From the NCBI GenBank assembly GCA_947089905.1, contig CAMUMG010000008.1, forward strand, positions 62,001-126,000: DNA of 64,000 bases, in the 5' to 3' direction. The DNA is from an uncultured Lachnospiraceae bacterium (lineage in GTDB: Bacteria; Bacillota; Clostridia; Lachnospirales; Lachnospiraceae). Under the pieces are notes generated by a model. The model saw only the letters and a list, made by a program, of their open reading frames with translations. It was not told where the DNA came from and did not search any database. Positions 17,607-25,917 of this stretch are shown piece after piece. The position numbers were made by a program, and so were the translations under genes. The first letter of the stretch is position 1; each line of letters opens with the position of its first letter.

Positions 17607-17671
17607 CTCCTTTAGTTATAATAAAATTCGTGAAAGGTGATATTACACGAACTTTACTATAATCAAAGGAG
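17607..17671. repeat. 65-bp imperfect palindrome between the divergent genes
   Basis: Arms of 26 bases (17607-17632 and 17646-17671) match at 22 positions, all four differences being transitions, around a 13-base centre. Each arm contains an outward AAAGGAG and a TATA-like hexamer (TATAAT at 17617-17622 and 17658-17663 on the plus strand). The two AAAGGAG sites lie at the same distance, 17 bases, from the start codons of the TnpB-like gene and of the first glycosyltransferase. Confidence 0.85.
17627..17655 (+). repeat. Right 29-bp inverted repeat (IR-R)
   Basis: Plus-strand copy of IR-L (16010-16038, minus strand), 28 of 29 bases identical, the single difference being A for G at position 21. 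It is the core of the palindrome at 17607-17671. Unlike IR-L it is followed by CTTTACTATAAT and not by seven Ts, so it is a weaker terminator. Confidence 0.9.
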
Positions 17672-17688
17672 TATTTAAAGCTGGAAAA

Positions 17689-18912
17689 ATGAGTAAGAAA
17701 GCACTACTGATAACAACAGTAAGTGGTTTTGTTCCGCAATTTGAAATGGAAAATGTTAAATTGTTACAGGAGTTAGGATATGAAGTACATTATGCTTCTA
17801 ACTTTAAAAATCCACACTATGGAACAGATAATCGAAGATTAAAAAAAACAGGAATTCAAAACCACCAAATTGATTTTGTACGTTCTCCATATCACTTTTG
17901 GCAGAATTTAAAAGCTTATCATCAACTAGTAAAACTATTACAAGAGGATTTTTATGAACTCATACATTGTCATACGCCAATGGGTGCAGTTTTAGCGAGA
18001 CTTGCAGTACGTCGGGTAAATGGAAGAAAAAAAGGAATTTATGTAATTTATACTGCACATGGATTTCATTTTTATCAAGGTGCACCATTAAGAAATTGGA
18101 TACTATACTATCCAGTGGAACGATGGTTGGCAAAAGATACGGATCTTTTGATTACTATGAATGAAGAAGATACATATCATGCTAAAAAGATGTGCAGATA
18201 TTTGACAACAAAAGTAAAATGGGTGCATGGGGTAGGAATTGATCTTTCTTATTGGACAGGAAAAGATCTTACTTCACAAGAAAAACAATATATACGTACA
18301 AAAATACGAAAGAGGTTGGGAATTTCTGAGAAAGCAACCATTTATTTAAGCGTAGGAGAATTAAGTAAACGAAAAAATCATCGGGTAGTGATTTCTGCTT
18401 TTACTAAACTAAAACAAAAACAACTCCTTTCAGAACAAAGTTACTATTTAATTGCAGGAAAAGGGACAAAGTTTTCCTCACTAAGACGTCAGATTTATCG
18501 TGCTGGATTACAAAAACAAATTCTTTTATTAGGATATAGACAAGATATTAGAGAACTTCTTTTCGCTGCTGATGTTTTTTTATTTCCTTCTCTACAAGAA
18601 GGAATGCCTGTAGCATTGTTAGAAGCAGCCGCCGCCGGATTAGATCTACTTGCAGAAGATATCCGTGGAAATCAGGAAATCTTACAAAATACAGATGGAA
18701 TTTTGATTTCTGGAAAAAACAAAGGTGCATGGATAAAAGGATTACAATTAGAACAACGAAGAAGAGAACAAAAAGATCTAATAAAAGTACCATTAGAACA
18801 GTCTTCGATAGAAAACGGACTGAAATTATATGATAAAGCAGTTATTAAAAAGCAAATGAAACGAATTTATGAAGCGGTTACTTTAACATCTAGAAAAATA
18901 AACAAAAAATAA
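17689..18912 (+). CDS. Glycosyltransferase family 4, first gene of the polysaccharide locus
   Basis: A 407-residue GT-B glycosyltransferase of the EpsD/CapM type, cytoplasmic and acting on a lipid-linked glycan. The N-terminal Rossmann part shows ALLITTVSGFVPQFEMEN and IHCHTPMGA; the C-terminal part has VGELSKRKNH and the nucleotide-sugar segment FPSLQEGMPVALLEAAAAG with the conserved EX7E-like arrangement (residues 303-321). The sugar donor cannot be told. ATG 17689 has a poor ribosome binding site: AAAGGAG is 17 bases away and only GGAAAA is near. The gene is divergent from the TnpB-like gene, and expression may depend on the repeat region between them. Confidence 0.88.
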   Translation: MSKKALLITTVSGFVPQFEMENVKLLQELGYEVHYASNFKNPHYGTDNRRLKKTGIQNHQIDFVRSPYHFWQNLKAYHQLVKLLQEDFYELIHCHTPMGAVLARLAVRRVNGRKKGIYVIYTAHGFHFYQGAPLRNWILYYPVERWLAKDTDLLITMNEEDTYHAKKMCRYLTTKVKWVHGVGIDLSYWTGKDLTSQEKQYIRTKIRKRLGISEKATIYLSVGELSKRKNHRVVISAFTKLKQKQLLSEQSYYLIAGKGTKFSSLRRQIYRAGLQKQILLLGYRQDIRELLFAADVFLFPSLQEGMPVALLEAAAAGLDLLAEDIRGNQEILQNTDGILISGKNKGAWIKGLQLEQRRREQKDLIKVPLEQSSIENGLKLYDKAVIKKQMKRIYEAVTLTSRKINKK

Positions 18913-18958
18913 GAAGAGTTATATTTAATAATGACATGAAAGAAGAGAATATCCTTCT

Positions 18959-19936
18959 ATGAAAAAGAACACAAATTCTTTCAAACCTACAGTTTTAGTT
19001 CTGCTTTCTTGTTACAACGGACAAGCATATTTAAAGGAACAGTTAGATAGTATTTTGACACAAAAGAACTGTAATGTAGAATTATTGATCAGAGATGATG
19101 GCTCTGTAGATGATACAGTTTCTATTCTCAAAGAGTATGAATATCATTATTCAAAATCAGGGGGAAGTGTAAAAATACTTCCCGTTCTTTATGGAAAAAA
19201 TTTAGGTGTAATTCGAAGTTTCTTTATACTTTTACAACAGGCGTCTATTTTACAGTATGACTATTATGCTCTCGCCGATCAGGATGATATATGGATGGAG
19301 TATAAATTAAGTCATGCAGTTAAAATATTAGAAGAAGAATGTAAAAAGGAAAAGAGTAATATAAAAACATTTCCATGTTTATATGCAGGTGCAGTTCAAC
19401 CAGTGGATGCTACAGGAAAAAGACTTTCTGCAAAAATAGCTTATTCTAAGGTTCGCCCCTCTTTTGGAAATGCTTTAATAGAAAATATCTGTACAGGTTG
19501 CACTTGTGTATTTTCAAAGGGATTACTTTCTATTTTAAAAGAAAAAACACCAGACTTTGTAATTATGCACGATTTTTGGCTATATTTAGTTGCTGCTGCT
19601 TTTGGGATCGTAATCTATGATCCACACCCATATGTACTTTATCGCCAGCATGAAAATAATACGGTAGGGATGGCAGTTACCCGTTTAGAAAACTATAAAA
19701 GAAGAATAAAAAATTTTAAAAGACATAGAGGGCAATTATCAAAACAGGCAGGAGAGTTTTTGAAAATTTATAAAAATGTAATATCAAAAGAAAAGAAACA
19801 ATTAACAAAATTATTAATAGAAAGTAAAAGAGATAAAAGGATACGAAAGAAGTTATTTTTTGAAAAAAGAATTTATCGACAGAATTGGAAGGATGATTTT
19901 ATCTTTAGAATATTTGGATTGTTTGGTTTACTCTAA
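18959..19936 (+). CDS. Glycosyltransferase family 2, rhamnosyltransferase-like
   Basis: A 325-residue GT-A enzyme. It starts with VLVLLSCYNGQAYLKEQLDS and has LLIRDDGSVDD near residue 43 and ALADQDDIW near 105, a signature common in rhamnosyltransferases such as RgpB. HENNTVGM lies in the C-terminal half. The rmlABCD genes at the other end of the locus make dTDP-L-rhamnose, which fits such a donor. It follows the first glycosyltransferase after 46 bases and has the same orientation. Acceptor and linkage are unknown. Confidence 0.85.
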   Translation: MKKNTNSFKPTVLVLLSCYNGQAYLKEQLDSILTQKNCNVELLIRDDGSVDDTVSILKEYEYHYSKSGGSVKILPVLYGKNLGVIRSFFILLQQASILQYDYYALADQDDIWMEYKLSHAVKILEEECKKEKSNIKTFPCLYAGAVQPVDATGKRLSAKIAYSKVRPSFGNALIENICTGCTCVFSKGLLSILKEKTPDFVIMHDFWLYLVAAAFGIVIYDPHPYVLYRQHENNTVGMAVTRLENYKRRIKNFKRHRGQLSKQAGEFLKIYKNVISKEKKQLTKLLIESKRDKRIRKKLFFEKRIYRQNWKDDFIFRIFGLFGLL

Positions 19937-19960
19937 TAGATAAGATTCAATGGAGGGTGT

Positions 19961-21721
19961 ATGAGAATACTACTTAGAAAATGGAATACATTTTTACGAA
20001 TCTTAGAAGAAGAAGGATTAAAAGCAGTTTTATATACTATATATATAAAATTATTAGGAAAACTAAATATAAATCTTTCTTATGCTATTTGGAGAAAAAA
20101 AAATGAATTAAACCAGACTAATTTAAAAAAATTATCATTTAATCCACTGTTATCTGTTGTTTTGCCTGTTTATAATGTAAAAAGTAGATATTTAGAAGAA
20201 TGTATTCATTCTGTACTTTGTCAAACATATCATTGTTGGGAATTATGTATTGTAGATGATGCTTCTACTATAATAGAAGTTAAAAAAATATTGAATAAAT
20301 ATCAAAATAATAACAAAATTCATATAAAATATCGGAAAGAAAATGGAAATATTTCAAAAGCTACAAATGATGCAATTACAATGGCAAAAGGAGAATTTAT
20401 TGTTTTTTTAGATTGTGATGATACTTTAGCAAAGAATGCTTTATATGAAGTAGCATTAAAAATCAATGAATTCCCTTTATGTGATGTGATTTATTCGGAT
20501 GAGGATAAAATTACATCAATAGGAAGAAGATATCTTCCATTTTTTAAACCAGATTGGTCTCCAGATACAATAATGTCATTTATGTATACTTGTCATTTAT
20601 CCGTTTATCGTAAAGACATATTAGAACAGATTGGAGGACTTCGTTCAGAATTTGATGGAGCACAAGATTATGATTTGATTTTACGTACAATGGAGATTAC
20701 AGATAAGATTATACATATTCCAAAAATATTATATCACTGGAGAACTCATAATCATTCTACAGCAAAAACTTTGCAAGCAAAACCTTATATACAACAAGCA
20801 GCAAAAAAGGCGAAAGAAGAGGCTTTAAAAAGAAGAGGTATTAAAGCATTTTTAGAGTTTAAAAAGGATAGTTATCAGTGGAACGTAGTTTATCAAATAA
20901 ATCCAAGAGTTCTTGTAAGTATTATTTTATTATCTAAAGATCATCCAAACCTATTAGAAGTTTGTATTCAAAGTTTGACTCGAACAATAAATATGTCATA
21001 TGAGATAGTTGTATGGGATAATGGAAGTACCTTAGAAAATAGAAAAAAATATGAAAAAATATGCGATCGTGTAGGATGTAAATATTATTATGAAAAAGAA
21101 GATTTTAATTTTTCTAGCCAATGTAATAAAGCAGTAAAAGAAACAAAAGGATCTATATTACTATTTTTAAATGATGATATAGAGGCAATTAAGGGTGGAT
21201 GGATAGAACGAATGGCAGGTCATGTCTTATTATCTCATGTAGGAGCAGTAGGAGCAAAGTTATATTATCCAAAGAGTAAACTAATTCAGCACTGTGGCGT
21301 AATTTCGCTTCGTTCTGGACCAAGTCATGTTCTTTTGGGTAAAGAGGATAACCAAAATTATTATTTTGGAAGAAATCGTTGTGTTTATAATTATAGTGCA
21401 GTAACAGGAGCTTGTTTTATGATTCGCAAAGAGGTTTTTGAACAAGTAGGAGGTTTTGATGTAAGATTTCCAATAGATTATAATGATGTAGATTTATGTT
21501 ATCGTTTATCTGAAGCTGGATATTATAATGTAGTTCGTAATGATGTAATTTTATATCATTCTGAATCTATTTCTAGAGGAAAAGTACAATATGATATACA
21601 AAAAAAGGCTCAACAAAACAAAGCACTAAGGTTACTAAACTATAAACACCAAAAAAGGGGAAATGATCCATTTTATAATATTAATTTAACACAAGATAGA
21701 GTGGATCTTAAAATAAAGTAG
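19961..21721 (+). CDS. Tandem two-domain glycosyltransferase family 2 protein
   Basis: A 586-residue protein with two GT-A domains. The first (residues about 63-290) has LLSVVLPVYN, FLDCDDTL near 149 and the FKPDWSPDTIM segment. The second (about 316-560) has VSIILLSKDHP, FLNDDIE near 401, GAVGAKLYYP and a GGFDVRFPIDYNDVDLC stretch (17 residues) typical of rhamnosyl- or galactofuranosyl-type enzymes. Both domains keep a DxD-like metal motif, so both may be active and add two sugars. GGAGGG precedes the ATG. Such tandem enzymes are typical of ABC-transporter-dependent polysaccharide loci. Confidence 0.87.
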   Translation: MRILLRKWNTFLRILEEEGLKAVLYTIYIKLLGKLNINLSYAIWRKKNELNQTNLKKLSFNPLLSVVLPVYNVKSRYLEECIHSVLCQTYHCWELCIVDDASTIIEVKKILNKYQNNNKIHIKYRKENGNISKATNDAITMAKGEFIVFLDCDDTLAKNALYEVALKINEFPLCDVIYSDEDKITSIGRRYLPFFKPDWSPDTIMSFMYTCHLSVYRKDILEQIGGLRSEFDGAQDYDLILRTMEITDKIIHIPKILYHWRTHNHSTAKTLQAKPYIQQAAKKAKEEALKRRGIKAFLEFKKDSYQWNVVYQINPRVLVSIILLSKDHPNLLEVCIQSLTRTINMSYEIVVWDNGSTLENRKKYEKICDRVGCKYYYEKEDFNFSSQCNKAVKETKGSILLFLNDDIEAIKGGWIERMAGHVLLSHVGAVGAKLYYPKSKLIQHCGVISLRSGPSHVLLGKEDNQNYYFGRNRCVYNYSAVTGACFMIRKEVFEQVGGFDVRFPIDYNDVDLCYRLSEAGYYNVVRNDVILYHSESISRGKVQYDIQKKAQQNKALRLLNYKHQKRGNDPFYNINLTQDRVDLKIK

Positions 21722-21731
21722 GTTAAAAAAG

Positions 21732-23105
21732 ATGAAAAAAAAGAGATATATAATTGGTATTTTATTTTATGTTATATGTATAGTGGCTTTAAATTTATTA
21801 GTCTGCTTTATTGTTCAAAATAATAAAAAAGATTTAGAATTTATAGAATTAAAATTGAATTATAAAGCACAATTACAAGATACAATACAAGTATTTTGGG
21901 GAGAAACAGAAGAATTTATCGAAGAAAATTCTCAAACAATTTTTAGTTGTAGTGGAATCTTAAGATTTCAAATTCCTACTTATATCTCTTATTTGCGAAT
22001 TGATTTAGGAACACAACCTGATAAAAAGGAAGTTACAGATATTATAATAAGTTACAAAGAATGGAATGAAGAATTCAATCTATTTCAGAAACAAAATTTT
22101 TTATATTCTAATGATATAGTACATTTAGAAGAAATTGAAAATGGTGCAAGGCTAGAAACAATAGGACAAGATCCATATTGTGTATTTTATTTAGGGGATA
22201 TGACAGGTCTAAAAAAGATTCAAGAAAAAAAAGTGAATGAAAAAGCTTTATTTATCTGTAGTTGTTTAGATTTAATAGCTATTTGTCTATTTTTATTTCG
22301 AAGAAAGGTAGAACTTATATGGAAGGCCTTTTTAAAAAATAGAAAAATGATATGGAAATTAGCATGTAATGATTTTAAAACAAAATATGCTGGTTCTTAT
22401 TTCGGAATTTTTTGGGCATTTGTTCAGCCAGTAATTACAATTACTCTATATTGGTTTGTATTTGAAATTGGATTAAAAAACTCAAGGGTAGGAGAAACAC
22501 CTTTTGCAATATGGTTAATGGCTGGCTTAGTTCCATGGTTTTTTCATTCAGATGTAGTAACAAATGTAACAAACTGTTTTATTGAGTATTCCTATTTAGT
22601 TAAAAAGATAAGATTTCCAGTTGGTATTTTACCACCTGTTAAGATGATATCTGCAATGTTTGTACATTTATTTTTTCTTATAGTTTTATTACTTATATAT
22701 TTTGGTTTTGGGTATGAATTTAAGTTTTCTCTTTTTTGGTTATTATATTTTTCCTGTTGTATAGGAGTCTATTCTCTAGCAGTAAGTACTATAACAAGTG
22801 TATTATATGTTTTTTTTAAAGATATGGGACAAATTATAAGTATTATTTTACAAATTTTTATGTGGATAACACCTATTTTATGGAATTTAGAAACATTAAA
22901 TACAAGATATATATGGATTTTTCAGTTAAATCCTATGTATTATATTGTAAATGGATATCGTCAAATAATGTTTGGAACTCCTAAATTACTATCTTACAGA
23001 TTCATTATCACATCTTTTCAATTTTGGACAATTTGTATAGTATGCTTAACAATTGGTTACAAGCTATTTTATCGATTAAAGCCACATTTTGCAGATGTTT
23101 TATAG
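21732..23105 (+). CDS. wzm: Polysaccharide ABC exporter permease (Wzm-like) with an added N-terminal domain
   Basis: The C-terminal part (residues about 200-457) is an ABC-2 type permease of the Wzm/TagG/RgpC class, marked by NDFKTKYAGSYFGIFWAFVQP near 215 and about six membrane helices. Ahead of it are one membrane helix (7-29), an extracytoplasmic beta-rich domain (37-165) and another helix (172-190), which usual Wzm proteins of 260-275 residues do not have. The extra domain resembles the one near the N-terminus of the YfhO-like protein encoded at 31981. The wzt gene follows after 9 bases. The ribosome binding site is weak. Confidence 0.88.
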   Translation: MKKKRYIIGILFYVICIVALNLLVCFIVQNNKKDLEFIELKLNYKAQLQDTIQVFWGETEEFIEENSQTIFSCSGILRFQIPTYISYLRIDLGTQPDKKEVTDIIISYKEWNEEFNLFQKQNFLYSNDIVHLEEIENGARLETIGQDPYCVFYLGDMTGLKKIQEKKVNEKALFICSCLDLIAICLFLFRRKVELIWKAFLKNRKMIWKLACNDFKTKYAGSYFGIFWAFVQPVITITLYWFVFEIGLKNSRVGETPFAIWLMAGLVPWFFHSDVVTNVTNCFIEYSYLVKKIRFPVGILPPVKMISAMFVHLFFLIVLLLIYFGFGYEFKFSLFWLLYFSCCIGVYSLAVSTITSVLYVFFKDMGQIISIILQIFMWITPILWNLETLNTRYIWIFQLNPMYYIVNGYRQIMFGTPKLLSYRFIITSFQFWTICIVCLTIGYKLFYRLKPHFADVL

Positions 23106-23114
23106 GAGGAGAGA

Positions 23115-24314
23115 ATGACTGAAGAAATAGTAATTAAGGTAGAACATATGAGTAAAGTTTATCCATTATACGAAAAAAAGACAGATCGATTAAAAGAAAC
23201 TTTATTTGGGAAAAAACTTCATAAAGAGTATTTTGCTTTAAAAAATATTACATTTACAATATTTAAGGGAGAAAATATTGGATTACTTGGAGTAAATGGA
23301 GCAGGAAAATCTACATTATTAAAAATATTAACAGGAATTTTAACACCTACTAAAGGAAAGGTAGAGGTAAGTGGAAGAGTATCTGCATTATTAGAACTTG
23401 GAGCAGGGTTTAATATGGAATATACAGGAATTGAAAACATCCATTTGAATGGGACTATTATGGGATACTCTGAAACAGAGATTGAGAAACGAAAACAAGA
23501 AATTATTGATTTTGCAGAAATAGGGGAATATATTTATCAACCAATAAAGACCTATTCTAGTGGGATGTTTGCCCGTCTTGCTTTTGCAGTAGCAGTTAAT
23601 GTAGAACCAGAAATATTAATTGTAGATGAGGCTTTATCAGTTGGGGATATCCGGTTTCAAATTAAATGTTTAAAAAAAATGAAAGAAATGATGGATAGCG
23701 GAACAACTGTTTTATTTGTATCACATGATATTAGTGCAATCCGAAGATTTTGTACACGTGGAATTTGGATTCATAATGGTGAGATTCAAAAAGATGGTGA
23801 AGTTAATGAGGTAGCAGATGAATATTTAGGATTTTTACGTTATAAGGAAGAAAAAGAACAAACAATCATATCATCTTTAAACGAGTTTCAGGATAAAAAG
23901 GCTATAGTTGCAGAAGTTGTCTATTTTGCAATGTTAGATCGTATAGGAAACGAACGATATGAATATGAATTGGAGGAATATGTAAAGTTACAAATAGTTT
24001 ATGATGTTTATGATGATAAGATTAAAGATCCTGTTTTAGGGGCAGCGATTATGAGAGAAGATCATACCTATATTTGTGGAGTAAATACCTTACTTGATAG
24101 AGTAAAAATACCTTGGAAGTATGGAAGAAATATATTTTATCTTGAATATCCTTTAGGAATTAGAGCAGTTGGAGGAAAATATTATTTTGATATTGCCATT
24201 TTTGATGAAACAGCTACTGTACAAATTCAATATATTAAAAATATTAAACAATTTAAAATAATTTCGGAATATAGAGGAGAAGGTTGTTGTATTATTCCTC
24301 ATGAATGGAAATAG
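23115..24314 (+). CDS. wzt: Polysaccharide ABC exporter ATPase (Wzt-like) with C-terminal recognition domain
   Basis: The 399-residue ATPase partner of the preceding permease. Walker A GVNGAGKSTLLK near residue 58, signature YSSGMFARLAFA near 147, Walker B ILIVDEALSVGD near 167 and the H-loop SHDIS are all present. Residues 250-399 form the beta-sandwich Wzt C-terminal domain, which in O-antigen exporters recognises the modified end of the glycan. This points to an export system that reads a terminal modification, possibly one added by the methyltransferase encoded next. AGGAGGAG precedes the ATG. Confidence 0.93.
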   Translation: MTEEIVIKVEHMSKVYPLYEKKTDRLKETLFGKKLHKEYFALKNITFTIFKGENIGLLGVNGAGKSTLLKILTGILTPTKGKVEVSGRVSALLELGAGFNMEYTGIENIHLNGTIMGYSETEIEKRKQEIIDFAEIGEYIYQPIKTYSSGMFARLAFAVAVNVEPEILIVDEALSVGDIRFQIKCLKKMKEMMDSGTTVLFVSHDISAIRRFCTRGIWIHNGEIQKDGEVNEVADEYLGFLRYKEEKEQTIISSLNEFQDKKAIVAEVVYFAMLDRIGNERYEYELEEYVKLQIVYDVYDDKIKDPVLGAAIMREDHTYICGVNTLLDRVKIPWKYGRNIFYLEYPLGIRAVGGKYYFDIAIFDETATVQIQYIKNIKQFKIISEYRGEGCCIIPHEWK

Positions 24315-24329
24315 GAAAGTAGGAAGATA

Positions 24330-25877
24330 ATGGATAAATATAATTTTTCACTTGATTTAGATACAGAAAATTCTATTTCTCTTATAATAGATATGTTAGA
24401 AAGGAATAGTATAGTTTTAGAACTAGGACCTGCACATGGAAGACTTACAAAATATATGAAACAAGTACTCTCCTGTACAATAGATATTGTAGAATTAGAA
24501 GATAAAGCAGGAATTGATGCAAAACAATATGCTAGAAATGCTTTCCTTGGAAAAGACGGAGATGTAGAATCAGACTTTTGGTATGAGAAATTAAAACAAG
24601 AAAGATATGATTTTATTATTTTAGCAGATATTTTAGAACATTTAAGAGAACCTGAAAAGTTATTAAAGCGATGCAGAAAATTATTAGCTCCAGAAGGTGC
24701 TATATTACTGTCAGTTCCCAATTTAGCCCATACAGATGTAATTTTAAATTTATTAAATGATAAATTTGACTATCAAGAAATTGGACTTCTTGATAATAGT
24801 CATATTCATTTCTTTACTTATGAATCTTTACAAAAAGTTGTTGAAAAGACAGGATTAGAGGCTGTAGTAAAAAAAGCAACATATTGTTGTGTAGGATTTG
24901 CTGGATTAAATACAAATTATGATCAAGTATCTAGAGAGTTAGCAAGAGAATTAAAAAAGAGAAAATACGGAGAAATTTATCAGTTTGTATGGAAATTACA
25001 AAGGAAGAAAAAGGCCATTCAAAAAGAAATTGCTTTAAACGAATTTTATAATAATTATAATTGTTACGAAAGCAAACTATATCTTTTGACAAATTCAAAT
25101 ATAGAATATTCCGAAGATCAAGTTATGATATTTAGAATTAATCCAGAACAAGAGGAAATTACGCTTACATTTGATATTACAAAATACAAAGAAATAAACC
25201 AGATTCGGTTAGATCCTTTAAATGTAAATTGTATTTATAAATTAAACGAAATTAGTATATATAAAGATAAAGAAAATATAAAATTACCAATTCTTTATCA
25301 AAATGGAATAGAAGTAATAGATGGAATACAAATTTGTGGGACAGATGATCCATATATTATTTGTAATTTTCCAAAGGGAGAGAGTACAAAAATTGAAGTA
25401 AGCTATACTATTTTGGCATATGATACAAAATTTATTGAAAAACTAGAAGAGAACTTAAAACAAAAAAGATATTCAAAAAAACAACTAGAATTTGAAGAAA
25501 AAACACTAGAAAGTCAGTTAAAAGAAAAGGATATTCGAATTGGACAGCTAGATTGGAAGGTACATGAATTAGAAAGAGATCTAGGGCTTAGGAAGAGAAT
25601 TATTATAAAGATAGCACAGCAATTAAAACAAAATAAACAAGAACTTAAAGAACAAAAGATAAAAGACTTAGCATCTAAACAAAAGGATATTCGCATTGGA
25701 GAATTAGATTGGAAAGTGCATGAACTAGAAAAATATATTACTAATTTAGAAATAAAACAACAAGAATTAATAGAAGAGAATATTAATTTAAAACAGCATT
25801 GGAAAGACATTCAAAAATTAAATGAACGTATTAATCAAATAAAAAGGCGTTCTGGATGGACAATACGAAAAAGATAG
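24330..25877 (+). CDS. SAM-dependent methyltransferase with C-terminal coiled coil
   Basis: Residues 1-190 form a class I methyltransferase: VLELGPAHGRLTKYM is motif I, DFIILADILEHLREP near 95 and ILLSVPNLAH near 126 follow. A beta-rich middle (about 240-370) is followed by a long coiled coil (375-510) containing a 16-residue unit, KDIRIGxLDWKVHELE, twice (residues 400-415 and 452-467). In O-antigen systems a methyltransferase with a coiled coil caps the chain and acts as a molecular ruler (WbdD type); the neighbouring Wzt with its recognition domain makes that role attractive here, but it is inference. It starts 15 bases after wzt. Confidence 0.82.
   Translation: MDKYNFSLDLDTENSISLIIDMLERNSIVLELGPAHGRLTKYMKQVLSCTIDIVELEDKAGIDAKQYARNAFLGKDGDVESDFWYEKLKQERYDFIILADILEHLREPEKLLKRCRKLLAPEGAILLSVPNLAHTDVILNLLNDKFDYQEIGLLDNSHIHFFTYESLQKVVEKTGLEAVVKKATYCCVGFAGLNTNYDQVSRELARELKKRKYGEIYQFVWKLQRKKKAIQKEIALNEFYNNYNCYESKLYLLTNSNIEYSEDQVMIFRINPEQEEITLTFDITKYKEINQIRLDPLNVNCIYKLNEISIYKDKENIKLPILYQNGIEVIDGIQICGTDDPYIICNFPKGESTKIEVSYTILAYDTKFIEKLEENLKQKRYSKKQLEFEEKTLESQLKEKDIRIGQLDWKVHELERDLGLRKRIIIKIAQQLKQNKQELKEQKIKDLASKQKDIRIGELDWKVHELEKYITNLEIKQQELIEENINLKQHWKDIQKLNERINQIKRRSGWTIRKR
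25527..25730 (+). repeat. Duplicated coiled-coil unit in the methyltransferase gene
   Basis: Two 48-bp units, 25527-25574 and 25683-25730, encode nearly the same 16 residues and are about 156 bp apart in frame. They mark an internal duplication that lengthened the coiled coil. Confidence 0.8.
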
Positions 25878-25917
25878 CTATTTATATTAAGGAAAAAAGT
25901 GAGGTATAAACAGAAAT

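Larger units (their letters stand above)
16010..17655. mobile_element. Candidate invertible segment bounded by 29-bp inverted repeats
   Basis: The two inverted repeats enclose 1588 bp with the dead TnpB-like gene, its RNA and a promoter just inside the left repeat. Inversion would place TTGTCA-17-TATACT directly upstream of the right repeat, facing the glycosyltransferase at 17689, about 65 bases from its ATG. The layout matches phase-variable promoters of surface polysaccharides. No invertase gene is in the window, and only one orientation is seen. Confidence 0.4.

Noticed and set aside
17594-17622. Plus-strand promoter using TATAAT at 17617-17622
   Set aside because: The sequence 17 bases upstream (TAGATA) does not resemble a -35, and there is no TG extension.
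16010-17655. Terminal inverted repeats of a conventional DDE-type insertion sequence
   Set aside because: The enclosed gene is TnpB-like and not a DDE transposase, the repeats extend past gene and RNA on one side, and no target-site duplication is visible at the outer ends.
24299-24721. Minus-strand open frame of 140 codons
   Set aside because: Antisense to the methyltransferase gene, low-complexity serine-rich translation and no start signal.
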